Position numbers and translations under genes: made by a program. The notes beneath the pieces were generated by a model, which saw only the letters and a program-made list of their open reading frames with translations, searched no databases and had not been told where the DNA came from. DNA of 7,475 bases, from contig WYEI01000317.1 of the NCBI GenBank assembly GCA_009903905.1, forward strand, positions 1-7,475. Direction: 5' to 3'. Positions 1 to 5,401 of the stretch are shown in pieces. This stretch comes from Pyrobaculum sp. GTDB lineage: Archaea; Thermoproteota; Thermoprotei; Thermoproteales; Thermoproteaceae. Each line of letters starts with the position of its first letter. Position 1 is the first letter of the stretch.

Positions 1-31
1 TCCTCACCTTTTCCATGTCCCTACCACCCAT
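1..31 (-). CDS. tnpB: 5' end of a second tnpB gene, cut by the window edge
   Basis: Only the first ten codons are present. They read MGGRDMEKVR on the minus strand, identical to the start of the complete tnpB gene at 1303-2829. The DNA of positions 1-42 is identical to 2799-2840, so this is another copy of the same element family in the same orientation. The body of the gene lies outside the window, so I cannot tell whether it is intact or a fragment. As in the complete copy, translation could begin at this ATG or at the ATG five codons later (position 16), which has a GGTGG-type ribosome site ahead of it. Confidence 0.7.
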   Translation of the reverse strand, partial: MGGRDMEKVR

Positions 32-52
32 AAAAACCTTGACGAACCACAT

Positions 53-72
53 CCCCGCCCTAAAGGACAAGG
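53..72 (-). repeat. Left-end subterminal hairpin, partial element copy
   Basis: On the minus strand two 8-base arms, CCTTGTCC and GGGCGGGG, flank a TTTA loop. Three of the eight pairs are G-T wobbles, so the arm has changed relative to the other copy (2851-2870) but can still fold. In IS200/IS605 elements such imperfect subterminal hairpins are the sites bound by the TnpA transposase. Confidence 0.6.
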
Positions 73-82
73 CTTTTCATAA

Positions 83-646
83 TCATGTGAATGTGCCCTT
101 CGTAGTAAGAGGCTTATCTGCAGGCAAGAGCGCCTGCCTAAAGGCGAGGCCAAGCGCCTTGTGGGCCACCTCTACCTTATGGTGCGGGTCGCGGCCCCTC
201 ACGTAGATGTGTATAGTGGCCCTGGCCTCAGACGCAAGGCTTCGAACCCAGTGTCTAAACATATAGAGGGGATACCCCCCGATGGTCATATCCGGCAAAC
301 GGGCCTTAACAACCCAATACGGCCTGCCTCCCAAGTCCACAGCAACCAGCGCTAGGGCGTCGTCCATAGGCACGGCCGCCCAGCCAAATCTGGCAATGGA
401 GGTGCGGTCCCCCAGTAACTTGTCTATGGCACGCCCCAGCGCAATAGCCACGTCCTCAATCACGTGATGGTTGTCGTCAAGATCCCTCTTCACCCGCGCC
501 TCTACGACTCCTCCGAGACCTGAGTAGAGGAGGAAGGTCTCCACCATGTGGGTAAGAAACGGGACAGGCGTGGACACAGACAGAGAACCTCCGCGCCTCA
601 GCTCTACCGCCACATAGGTCTCCCCAGTCTCACGCACATAGGACAT
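83..646 (-). CDS. hisB: Imidazoleglycerol-phosphate dehydratase HisB
   Basis: This 187-residue protein dehydrates imidazole-glycerol phosphate to imidazole-acetol phosphate in cytosolic histidine synthesis. The two family halves are visible: a first metal-binding motif DDNHHVIED (residues 57-65), MDDA near 94-97, a His in the strand ATIHIYV (residue 146), and the second motif DPHHKVEVAHKALG (153-166). The length matches single-domain HisB; no phosphatase domain is fused. ATG at 646 is preferred because a TATA box at 665-675 is centred about 25 bases upstream, as expected for a leaderless archaeal mRNA. It also gives the usual R-E-T-x-E-T start. An in-frame TTG at 658 would add four residues. 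The gene stands alone, opposite to hisFDE 2.4 kb away, and its stop codon abuts a tnpB element. Confidence 0.93.
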   Translation of the reverse strand: MSYVRETGETYVAVELRRGGSLSVSTPVPFLTHMVETFLLYSGLGGVVEARVKRDLDDNHHVIEDVAIALGRAIDKLLGDRTSIARFGWAAVPMDDALALVAVDLGGRPYWVVKARLPDMTIGGYPLYMFRHWVRSLASEARATIHIYVRGRDPHHKVEVAHKALGLAFRQALLPADKPLTTKGTFT

Positions 647-664
647 AGAAAACCTCAAGAAAGG

Positions 665-675
665 TTTTAAAAAAG
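665..675 (-). promoter_or_regulatory. TATA box of hisB
   Basis: The minus strand reads CTTTTTTAAAA here, a good archaeal TATA element. Its centre lies about 25 bases before the ATG at 646, so transcription should begin at or next to the start codon and give a leaderless message. Confidence 0.6.
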
Positions 676-872
676 ATAACCCCCAACCCAGCCCAAAATC
701 CTAAACCACGCCGCAGAGACACACGACACCCGCAGCGCGCCAAACCACCCCACCGAAGACGTCCCTCGCGACAAATATCAGACGACCACACCAGCAAATA
801 AGCGAGACACATGGCGACCGCCCAGGACAAAAACTTTGAAACTCCCCCCAAGACTTGGTTGAATGCGCAATG

Positions 873-881
873 TTTTTATAT
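873..881 (+). promoter_or_regulatory. TATA box of the coiled-coil gene
   Basis: TTTTTATAT lies in otherwise G/T-rich DNA. Its centre is about 23-24 bases before the GTG at 900, matching the spacing at hisB and hisF, so it supports that GTG as a leaderless start. Confidence 0.55.
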
Positions 882-899
882 CGGTGTTGGGGGTGTTTT

Positions 900-1322
900 G
901 TGGGTGATGTTTCTGGTGTTGCTTATGATGCGCTTAAGATGGCGGTGGAGCATGTTTTGGCTAAAATCCGGGAGGGTAAGAAGCTGTCCACCGAAGACCT
1001 CTTCATCATATACCTCGGCACCATAGTAGGCGACTTGAGGGAGATAAAAGCCGAAATCACCCGACTAGACAACAAAATAGACAAAACAAACCAACGCATA
1101 GACGACATCGTCAAAACGCTCTCGGCGAGGATAGACGACGTTGTTAAGTCGCTCTCGGCAAGAATAGACGAAACAAACAGAAGAATAGACGAGACCAACA
1201 AAAGGATAGACGACTTGGCTAGGAGGGTGGACGAGCTGGCCAAGAGGATAGACGCCGTCCAGACCACCCTCTTAGAGATCCAGAAGCTGTTGATAGAACT
1301 CGTCAAGACAAGACAACACTGA
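900..1322 (+). CDS. Small coiled-coil protein with RID repeats, function unknown
   Basis: This 140-residue protein belongs to no family I can name. A short N-terminal part (MAVEHVLAKIREGKKLS, then LFIIYLGTIVGDL) precedes a long predicted coiled coil. The coil is built from three 11-residue units (RLDNKIDKTNQ, RIDDIVKTLSA, RIDDVVKSLSA) followed by five 7-residue units (RIDETNR, RIDETNK, RIDDLAR, RVDELAK, RIDAVQT) and a leucine-rich tail. It probably forms a parallel oligomer. No signal peptide or enzyme motif is visible. The GTG at 900 is chosen from TATA spacing; ATG at 939 is the alternative and would give 127 residues. An upstream in-frame ATG at 855 lies before the TATA box and is unlikely. 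Its stop codon overlaps the right end of the tnpB element, so the original C-terminus may have been altered. Confidence 0.75.
   Translation: MGDVSGVAYDALKMAVEHVLAKIREGKKLSTEDLFIIYLGTIVGDLREIKAEITRLDNKIDKTNQRIDDIVKTLSARIDDVVKSLSARIDETNRRIDETNKRIDDLARRVDELAKRIDAVQTTLLEIQKLLIELVKTRQH
1040..1275 (+). repeat. Degenerate in-gene tandem repeat coding RID units
   Basis: AGGATAGACGA-like words recur at 33-base and then 21-base intervals, encoding 11-residue and then 7-residue units. The copies differ at third positions, which points to old duplications kept by selection for the coiled coil rather than recent slippage. Confidence 0.7.
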
Positions 1323-1375
1323 CCTCCTCCCCGCGGGCGGGTGCCCCGTGGGGAGGCGCCCTCGCCCCGTCTTCA
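1300..1375 (-). ncRNA. Candidate omega/reRNA scaffold plus guide of the tnpB element
   Basis: In IS200/IS605-type elements the right end of the transposon, overlapping the 3' part of tnpB, is transcribed as the guide RNA bound by TnpB, and the first flanking bases serve as guide. Here the minus strand carries a strong GC hairpin (arms 1350-1356 and 1326-1332), then GGAGGAGGTCA ending at 1320, then flanking DNA. The presumed guide is the minus strand of 1319 down to about 1300, which matches the 3' end of the coiled-coil gene. The 5' end of the RNA is not determinable by eye. Everything except the hairpin and position is inferred from the known family. Confidence 0.4.
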
Positions 1376-2829
1376 TCGGCGCCTTGGGCGGGGGTCATGG
1401 GGGCGGCCCGGGCCAGCACCGCGGGCCATTTGTCGCCGGCCTTCAGTGACCTGAGCGAGGCCCAAACGGCGTGTACAATGGGCCGCGGAATGATGAGATT
1501 CGCCTTCTTCACAACTCCCTTAGGCACAACCTTTTTCCTCAGCCTCTTCCTCACCTCCTTCACGTCCCACCAGATGCCCTTCACGACGCCCTCTGGCGTG
1601 ATTTTCCACAGCATGTTTAACACCGCCGCCACATCTCTATCCACGACGTGGCCGTGGGAGCAGTGCAAAGTACGCCAACCGCCGCCGTCCCTCAAGAGCG
1701 CGAAGTGGATGGGGCAGACCTTGCTGTTGCGATACGACGAGACGTATACTACTACAGAGCCGACCTCCCTCGCCTTGTCCTCCACGGCCCTTATCAGCTT
1801 TCTAAACGGCGTCTGCTTGACGCGGTGTCTCAGCTCTCTTTTCTTCACCCTTTTCTCCTCAACGCCGATCATTTCCTCTTGTGGGTTTTTGCCCAGCTCC
1901 TCCGTTATTATCACGGCTGGGCTTCTCGTCATCTCGCGGACAATCCGCCTCACCCGGCCCTCCTTACGACTCCTCTCCCTAAGCCTCCTTACGAATTTTC
2001 TAAACTCCCTCGTGTCTGTGACATTTTGCACTTTTTCTTCGTCGTCTCTCCCGGCGTATGGATATCTGCGCTTCAGCTCATCCAGCTTTGCATTTCTGAC
2101 GGCCTCGTATCTCTTCACGAGACGGCCGAAGTCAGTCCTTATGGAGTAGACGACGGGGTTTATGTACTGCCTATTCCAGCTGACAACTCTATCCACAGTC
2201 GCCAAGAGACTCAACCTGGCGACTGCTACCGAGTTTTCGTTTACGTCAAAGGCAACAGCCTCCGCTGGAGGCTCCCTCTTGGGCACTACGTCGAACACGA
2301 ATACGGCGTACCACTTATTTCGCCTCCGTTTCAGAATCAGCGTGGAGGCAAGATCGGCCTCTTTACGAAGAGCTTTCCACCAGTAGAACCAGAGGCGTCT
2401 ATGCGGTTTTATCCAGACTTCTCTCCTCCCGCCGGGGAGCGATACTGCGATTTTGACTGGGGCGGCTGAGGCCGCCGTCTTCCGGTAGCTCCAGCTGTCT
2501 TTAGCGAACCTCATCGAGACCCGCCGAACCTCGGGGTGGGGTTTGTGGACTCGGCCGTTTCTCTTCAGCTTCAGAAACGACTTGCCGGTCTCTACGCCTT
2601 GGTTCATAGCCTGCTGGATCAGCTGGGCGGGCAGGGGGTACTGCATTCTGAAGCGGCGGTACAGCTCGTTGTACTTCTCCTTTTCCAGCCTCCCCCTCTC
2701 GGCGACATATACCGCGACTTCCTCCACGATCCTCCGGTACGGCTCCTCTACGGCGTAGAGCTCAGGCGACGGGTTCTCCACCTCCACAGCCACTGCCCTC
2801 CTCACCTTTTCCATGTCCCTACCACCCAT
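1303..2829 (-). CDS. tnpB: TnpB RNA-guided endonuclease (OrfB-type)
   Basis: This 508-residue protein has the TnpB layout: a basic N-terminal half, then a split RuvC nuclease. The acidic residues are Asp195 (AFDVNENS, RuvC-I), Glu310 (VIITEELG, RuvC-II) and Asp399 (VVDRDVAAVLN, RuvC-III). A zinc-finger-like loop lies between the last two, with CPIH at 372-375 and CSHGH at 390-394, so it has His in place of two of the usual four Cys. The nuclease therefore looks intact. TnpB cuts DNA matching a guide RNA made from the element's right end, which helps retain the transposon. The start may be ATG 2829 or ATG 2814; the latter has GGTGG ahead of it. The frame passes the hairpin and the presumed element end at 1320, finishing in flanking DNA at 1303. 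No tnpA is near, so the element may rely on a transposase elsewhere. Confidence 0.88.
   Translation of the reverse strand: MGGRDMEKVRRAVAVEVENPSPELYAVEEPYRRIVEEVAVYVAERGRLEKEKYNELYRRFRMQYPLPAQLIQQAMNQGVETGKSFLKLKRNGRVHKPHPEVRRVSMRFAKDSWSYRKTAASAAPVKIAVSLPGGRREVWIKPHRRLWFYWWKALRKEADLASTLILKRRRNKWYAVFVFDVVPKREPPAEAVAFDVNENSVAVARLSLLATVDRVVSWNRQYINPVVYSIRTDFGRLVKRYEAVRNAKLDELKRRYPYAGRDDEEKVQNVTDTREFRKFVRRLRERSRKEGRVRRIVREMTRSPAVIITEELGKNPQEEMIGVEEKRVKKRELRHRVKQTPFRKLIRAVEDKAREVGSVVVYVSSYRNSKVCPIHFALLRDGGGWRTLHCSHGHVVDRDVAAVLNMLWKITPEGVVKGIWWDVKEVRKRLRKKVVPKGVVKKANLIIPRPIVHAVWASLRSLKAGDKWPAVLARAAPMTPAQGADEDGARAPPHGAPARGEEVSVVLS
1326..1356 (-). repeat. Right-end hairpin of the tnpB element
   Basis: Inverted 7-base arms CCTCCCC (1326-1332) and GGGGAGG (1350-1356) enclose a GC-rich loop in which about four further inner pairs can form. 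It lies within 40 bases of the presumed right end and inside the last codons of tnpB, where the family places both the transposase binding hairpin and the guide-RNA scaffold. Confidence 0.6.
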
Positions 2830-2850
2830 AAAAACCTTGATGAACTACAC

Positions 2851-2870
2851 CCCCGCCCTAAAGGGCGAGG
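2851..2870 (-). repeat. Left-end subterminal hairpin, complete element
   Basis: Minus-strand arms CCTCGCCC and GGGCGGGG with a TTTA loop pair over eight bases with one G-T wobble. It lies about ten bases inside the presumed left end and matches the hairpin of the partial copy at 53-72. Confidence 0.65.
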
Positions 2871-2879
2871 TTTTCTATT

Positions 2880-2884
2880 ATCAG
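2880..2884 (-). other. Candidate target/TAM motif CTGAT next to the tnpB left end
   Basis: The minus strand reads CTGAT just outside the left end; the partial copy has ATGAT at 82-86. Shared TGAT at both junctions fits the known rule that these elements insert 3' of a short fixed motif that TnpB also uses as its TAM. Two sites are too few to fix the motif. Confidence 0.4.
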
Positions 2885-2985
2885 TAATTGCAGATGGCTT
2901 TATAGTCGGTTGCTTGCAGTTGCGTCAACGAGTATCTTCACGGGGGCGGCTGGATGCCGAGTCTTCAGCGCCGCAGTTAGTTGCA

Positions 2986-2994
2986 TATTTATAG
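2986..2994 (+). promoter_or_regulatory. TATA box of the hisFDE operon
   Basis: The sequence TATTTATAG is centred about 23-24 bases before the GTG at 3013, with no Shine-Dalgarno site between, indicating a leaderless hisF message. It lies outside the tnpB element, so the operon keeps its own promoter. Confidence 0.6.
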
Positions 2995-3012
2995 ATCTGT
3001 TACTTCCCACAC

Positions 3013-3771
3013 GTGCCGGCAATCAGGGTTATACCTTGCCTAGACATGGACGGGAGGAGGGGCGTGGTTCTTAAAGGCGTCAACTTCATGGGGCTGAGGG
3101 AGGTGGGAGACCCCGTGGAGATGGCAGTGGCCTACGAGGAGGAGGGGGCGGACGAAATCGCCATACTGGACATCACGGCCACGCCGGAAGACAGGGGCAC
3201 CTTCGTAGAGGCGGTTAGGCGCGTCGCCGAGGCCGTCACCATCCCCGTCCTCGTCGGCGGCGGCGTGAAGACGCTGAGAGACGCCGAGGCGTTGTTTAAG
3301 GCCGGCGCAGACAAGGTCTCCATAAACACAGTCGCCGTGAAGAACCCCGGCTTGATAAGAGAGATGGCCGAGGTCTTCGGAAGCCAGTCCACCGTCGTGG
3401 CCATAGACGCCAAGCGGGCCGGCGGGATGTATGAGGTATACGTCAGAGGCGGCCGCGAGCCCACGGGCCTAGACGCCGTGGAGTGGGCGAAAAAGGCCGT
3501 GGAGCTCGGCGCGGGGGAGATACTCCTAACCTCCATAGACCGCGACGGCACCAAGCTGGGCTACGACACGGAGCTCATCACGCGCGTGGCACAGGCCGTG
3601 GACGTGCCCGTGATAGCGTCAGGCGGCGCGGGGGCCCTGGAGCACTTCTACGAGGCAGTCAAGGCGGGCGCAGACGCGGTACTGGCGGCCTCCCTCTTCC
3701 ACTTCCGCCAGCTCACCATACGGCAGGTCAAGCAGTACCTAAGGGAGGGAGGCGCCGAGGTGCGGCCATGA
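3013..3771 (+). CDS. hisF: Imidazole glycerol phosphate synthase, cyclase subunit HisF
   Basis: This 252-residue TIM barrel uses ammonia from the HisH glutaminase to close the imidazole ring, giving imidazole-glycerol phosphate and AICAR. The catalytic aspartates are Asp11 ([17 protein letters not shown]) and Asp132 (VVAIDAKR). Phosphate-binding glycine loops are visible at LVGGGVKT (80-87) and IASGGAG (201-207), and [12 protein letters not shown] (174-185) is a family signature. The length is normal. It starts at a GTG placed a promoter's distance from a TATA box. It is the first gene of a cluster with hisD, which starts inside its stop codon (ATGA). No hisH gene is in the window, so the partner must be encoded elsewhere. 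Confidence 0.97.
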   Translation: MPAIRVIPCLDMDGRRGVVLKGVNFMGLREVGDPVEMAVAYEEEGADEIAILDITATPEDRGTFVEAVRRVAEAVTIPVLVGGGVKTLRDAEALFKAGADKVSINTVAVKNPGLIREMAEVFGSQSTVVAIDAKRAGGMYEVYVRGGREPTGLDAVEWAKKAVELGAGEILLTSIDRDGTKLGYDTELITRVAQAVDVPVIASGGAGALEHFYEAVKAGADAVLAASLFHFRQLTIRQVKQYLREGGAEVRP

Positions 3772-4874
3772 GGGGCCTTCCCCGCGACGCGGTTAAAGCC
3801 GTGGAGCCTATAATAGACGACGTGGCGGCGCGGGGCCTAGACGCCGCCCTGGAGTACTCCAGGCAGCTCGACGGGACGGCCCCCGAGAAGCCGCTCATCG
3901 AGCCGCGCCCCGGCGGGGACCCAGAGGTGGTAGCCGCAGCCCTCAAAGCCGCCGAGGCCCTGGAGACTCTCTACAGAAGGCTCCTCCCCAGCGGCGCCGC
4001 AGATTACTACGGCGGCGTCCTCAGGGTGGTGCGGTGGGCCCCCGTACGCAGGGTAGCCCTTTACATCCCCGCGAGGTACATCTCAACGCTGGTTATGCTC
4101 GCAGTGCCGGCCAAGGCCGCGGGGGTCGAGGAGATATACGCCGTCACCCCGCCCAAGGGCGTCACGCCGGAGCTCCTGGCGGTCGCCAAGGAGCTGGGCG
4201 CATCCGCCGTCGTGCCCCTGGGGGGCCCGCACGGCCTGGCATACGCCGTCTTCCACCTCGGCGTCGACGCGGTGGCGGGGCCCGGAGGCCTCTACGTCCA
4301 GGCCGCCAAATACGTCCTCTCCCAATACGTCGGAATAGACGGCATTGAAGGCCCCACCGAGCTGGTGGTATACGCCGAGGGGGTAGACGCCGAGACCGCC
4401 ACGAGGGGGGCGCTTGCGCAGCTGGAACACGGACCCACCTCCTTCGCCCACTTCATAACCCCAGACCCACAACTGTTGAGGAGGGCAGAGGAGATATACG
4501 CCAGGGAGAAGACCTCCTCCATGGGCCCCCTCAAGACCCACTTGGCGGCGGGCGTGGAGGAGGCGGTGAAGCTGATAGACGAAATCGCGCCGGAGCACCT
4601 GGAGGTCTGGGGCAGGCGGGAGGTGGCGTACCGCGTCAGAAACGTTGGCGCCGTCTCCGTCAACATGCCCAGCCCATACCTCGACTACGCTGCCGGCATC
4701 AGCCACGTCCTCCCAACCGGAGGCTCCGCCAGGTGGCGCGGCATAATCACGCCACACACCTTCATGAAGCCCATAGGCATGGCGGAGGCTGTAGGCCCCC
4801 TCCAGCTCCTCGACGCCGCCAGAAAACTAGCCGAGTACGAAGGCTTCCCCTACCACAGAAAGGCGTTGCAATGA
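3768..4874 (+). CDS. hisD: Histidinol dehydrogenase HisD
   Basis: This 368-residue NAD-dependent enzyme oxidises histidinol to histidine in two steps, the end of the pathway. The zinc ligands are in place: Gln218 and His221 (AQLEHGP), Asp306 ([16 protein letters not shown]) and His363 (PYHRKAL) at the C-terminus. The base pair Glu276-His277 (APEHLEV) and His313 are also present, with spacings equal to those in the E. coli enzyme. The protein is about 50-60 residues shorter than bacterial HisD, and the shortening is mostly N-terminal. The frame is open upstream within hisF, but the ATG overlapping the hisF stop, with GAGGTG five bases before it, marks the start. Translation is probably coupled to hisF and, through a second ATGA overlap, to hisE. 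Confidence 0.96.
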   Translation: MRGLPRDAVKAVEPIIDDVAARGLDAALEYSRQLDGTAPEKPLIEPRPGGDPEVVAAALKAAEALETLYRRLLPSGAADYYGGVLRVVRWAPVRRVALYIPARYISTLVMLAVPAKAAGVEEIYAVTPPKGVTPELLAVAKELGASAVVPLGGPHGLAYAVFHLGVDAVAGPGGLYVQAAKYVLSQYVGIDGIEGPTELVVYAEGVDAETATRGALAQLEHGPTSFAHFITPDPQLLRRAEEIYAREKTSSMGPLKTHLAAGVEEAVKLIDEIAPEHLEVWGRREVAYRVRNVGAVSVNMPSPYLDYAAGISHVLPTGGSARWRGIITPHTFMKPIGMAEAVGPLQLLDAARKLAEYEGFPYHRKALQ

Positions 4875-5158
4875 CTTGCCAGATACTCGCCCAGCTGGAG
4901 GAGGTGATACGCCAGCGGATAAAGGAGGGCAACCCCCAGAGCTACACCTACCGCCTCTATACCGCCGGAACCCCCCACATAGCCCGCAAAGTCGCCGAGG
5001 AGGCCGTGGAGGCCGCCATAGCCGCCATAGCCGAAGGCAGACAGCGGACCGTAGAGGAGGCGGCCGACCTCATCTACCACCTACTCGTCCTCCTCGCCGC
5101 CCAAGACCTCACCCTAAACGACATATGCGCCGAACTCGAAAAAAGAATGAAGAAGTAG
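4871..5158 (+). CDS. hisE: Phosphoribosyl-ATP pyrophosphatase HisE
   Basis: This 95-residue all-helical protein hydrolyses phosphoribosyl-ATP to phosphoribosyl-AMP and diphosphate, the second step of histidine synthesis. The MazG-like metal-binding motifs are visible: KVAEEAVEAAIAA (residues 40-52) and EEAADLIYHLLVLLA (63-77), after the family stretch SYTYRLY. It is a stand-alone HisE; the HisI cyclohydrolase domain that is fused to it in many bacteria is absent, and no hisI is in the window. Its ATG overlaps the hisD stop by ATGA, with only a weak AAAGG-like site upstream, so it likely depends on coupled translation. It is the last recognisable gene of the cluster. Confidence 0.94.
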   Translation: MTCQILAQLEEVIRQRIKEGNPQSYTYRLYTAGTPHIARKVAEEAVEAAIAAIAEGRQRTVEEAADLIYHLLVLLAAQDLTLNDICAELEKRMKK

Positions 5159-5401
5159 CGGCCAAGCCAACACAAAACCCCGCATTTTACACAACTTTGC
5201 CTACCGAGCTTTGACCCCCTACCTTCTCACTTGTCCATACGCCACCCCACGCGGAAGGCCGCAAGGCGGAGGGCCCATCTGCTACGACGTAGACGCGGCC
5301 CGCCACACCCTGCAACACCATCTGAGGAAGTACATCAACAAGCCACCTGAAAGCCGTTAACAAGGCGCGTGAGACGGATCTCCCTAGAACCAACAAAAGG
5401 T
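5159..5401. other. Gap after hisE, possible decayed coding fragment
   Basis: No intact gene is convincing in these 243 bases. One plus-strand frame is open from before 5190 to a TAA at 5358-5360. Its last part (about 5274-5360) reads like protein, including ICYDVDAARHTL and LRKYINKPPES, but has no start codon or promoter, so it may be the tail of a lost gene. A minus-strand frame over 5187-5396 starts with TTG, has a low-complexity translation and no recognisable motif. A small GC stem, CCGC-AAG-GCGG, lies at 5259-5269. hisE and the dehydrogenase gene converge here, so terminators are expected, but I see no strong T-run. Confidence 0.4.

Larger units (their letters stand above)
1..81 (-). mobile_element. 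Left end of a tnpB transposon (IS200/IS605-like), partial
   Basis: This segment matches the left end of the complete element (2799-2879). It is identical for the first 42 positions and then diverges gradually up to about position 82. It carries a subterminal hairpin at 53-72 and the first codons of tnpB. The element's outer edge falls directly beside the hisB stop codon at 83-85. Reading the minus strand outside the end gives ATGAT (82-86), similar to the CTGAT outside the other copy. The insertion thus sits just past the hisB stop and leaves that gene intact. Assignment to IS200/IS605 is inferred from tnpB and the hairpin end; no tnpA is visible. Confidence 0.65.
647..899. other. Divergent intergenic region between hisB and the coiled-coil gene
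   Basis: This 253-base gap holds two outward-facing promoters: a TATA box for hisB at 665-675 and one for the plus-strand gene at 873-881. The roughly 200 bases between them are C- and A-rich on the plus strand. I see no RNA gene, clear repeat or credible gene there. A minus-strand frame across it would overlap the hisB start and promoter and is treated as chance. Confidence 0.6.
1320..2879 (-). mobile_element. Complete single-gene tnpB transposon (IS200/IS605-like, no tnpA)
   Basis: The unit is bounded on the left by a hairpin end (2851-2870) shared with the partial copy at 1-81, and on the right by the hairpin at 1326-1356 and a GGTCA end at 1320. Outside the left end the minus strand reads CTGAT (2880-2884), which resembles the TTGAT target of the ISDra2 element. 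About 1.56 kb long, it contains only tnpB. It lies between the coiled-coil gene and hisF. The exact ends are inferred from the two left ends and family rules; no target duplication is expected for this class. Confidence 0.6.

Noticed and set aside
630..851. Minus-strand frame of 73 codons with a hydrophobic N-terminus upstream of hisB
   Set aside because: It overlaps the hisB start and TATA box, is Trp/Cys/Arg-rich without a recognisable motif, and has no promoter or ribosome site; it is probably a shadow of C-rich intergenic DNA.
1040..1275. Regularly spaced repeats suggesting a CRISPR array
   Set aside because: The spacing is 33 and then 21 bases, the units are coding and in frame, and there are no unique spacers; they encode coiled-coil repeats.
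1486..1500. ATGATGA resembling a C box of an archaeal C/D small RNA
   Set aside because: There is no matching D or D' box (CTGA) at suitable spacing, and the site is inside tnpB on the opposite strand.
2885..2985. Possible tRNA or small RNA between the tnpB element and hisF
   Set aside because: No cloverleaf arms, T-loop consensus or C/D boxes could be found; only a 4-base stem and the hisF promoter at its right side are visible.
1397..2994. Long plus-strand open frames opposite tnpB
   Set aside because: They lie antisense to a gene with all RuvC catalytic residues, their translations resemble no protein, and they have no start signals; they reflect the GC-rich codon use of tnpB.
3483..3767. 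N-terminal extension of HisD within hisF
   Set aside because: The frame is open upstream but translates to low-complexity Arg/Gly-rich sequence antagonistic to the hisF frame. The ATGA overlap with a GAGGTG site gives a start that fits HisD homology.
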